Position numbers and translations under genes: made by a program. The notes under the pieces were generated by a model, which saw only the letters and a list, made by a program, of their open reading frames with translations, was not told where the DNA came from and made no database searches. A stretch of 6,544 nt of DNA from Alkanindiges sp. (GTDB lineage: Bacteria > Pseudomonadota > Gammaproteobacteria > Pseudomonadales > Moraxellaceae): assembly GCA_030152125.1 (NCBI GenBank), contig JASLIR010000331.1, positions 1 to 6,544 on the forward strand, given 5' to 3'. Positions 6,513 through 6,544 of this stretch are shown in pieces. How positions within the stretch are numbered: the stretch's first letter is position 1; each line of letters starts with the position of its first letter.

Positions 6513-6544
6513 ACATGCAGGTTTCTAGTTATTGTTATGCTATT

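Larger units (their letters stand above)
6022..6544. other. AT-rich intergenic region without a convincing gene
   Basis: This 523-base stretch is strikingly A+T rich and stops are frequent in all frames. It contains a 19-bp inverted repeat at 6092-6110, a hairpin GTAACAC-TCC-GTGTTGC at 6271-6287, a candidate minus-strand promoter near 6345-6373, and three hairpins between 6422 and 6512. A 7-codon frame at 6014-6037 overlaps the upstream alternative start of the 75-aa gene. I see no tRNA, rRNA or named regulatory RNA. Confidence 0.6.

Overview
The window looks like a surface-adhesin locus of a Gram-negative proteobacterium, probably beta- or gamma-proteobacterial. The two large genes start with the extended signal peptide (ESPR) of two-partner-secretion (type Vb) exoproteins and carry a filamentous-haemagglutinin-type TPS secretion domain. 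A Neisseriaceae-like host is possible, but this is only a guess from the ESPR and GTCTGAA-containing inverted repeats. Coding DNA is moderately GC-rich, while the intergenic DNA, especially the right end, is clearly AT-rich. All three supported genes read leftward on the minus strand.

Layout from right to left (5' to 3' of the genes): an AT-rich region with no convincing gene (6022-6544), holding terminator-like hairpins near its right end, a candidate extended -10 promoter and a perfect 8-bp-arm inverted repeat; a 75-aa gene of unknown function (5767-5994) with a strong Shine-Dalgarno; a 288-bp spacer with a 16-bp perfect palindrome and possible coding remnants; a complete 1050-aa TPS exoprotein (2326-5478) that ends in YDG/MBG-type repeats and has its own intrinsic terminator; a 232-bp spacer; and the first 697 codons of a second, paralogous TPS exoprotein (1-2093) that runs off the left edge.

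The two exoproteins share the same architecture: ESPR and signal peptide, TPS domain with an NPNG/NPSG motif, beta-helix-like region, a GLUG-repeat array, a conserved WRIYEG-APLLR segment, then YDG/MBG repeats. They look like a tandem duplication that has since diverged. Both would need an outer-membrane TpsB (FhaC-like) transporter, and none is visible here. The likely job is adhesion or biofilm formation. No C-terminal toxin domain is present in the complete copy. I found no CRISPR array, tRNA, rRNA, transposase or obviously new enzymatic system.
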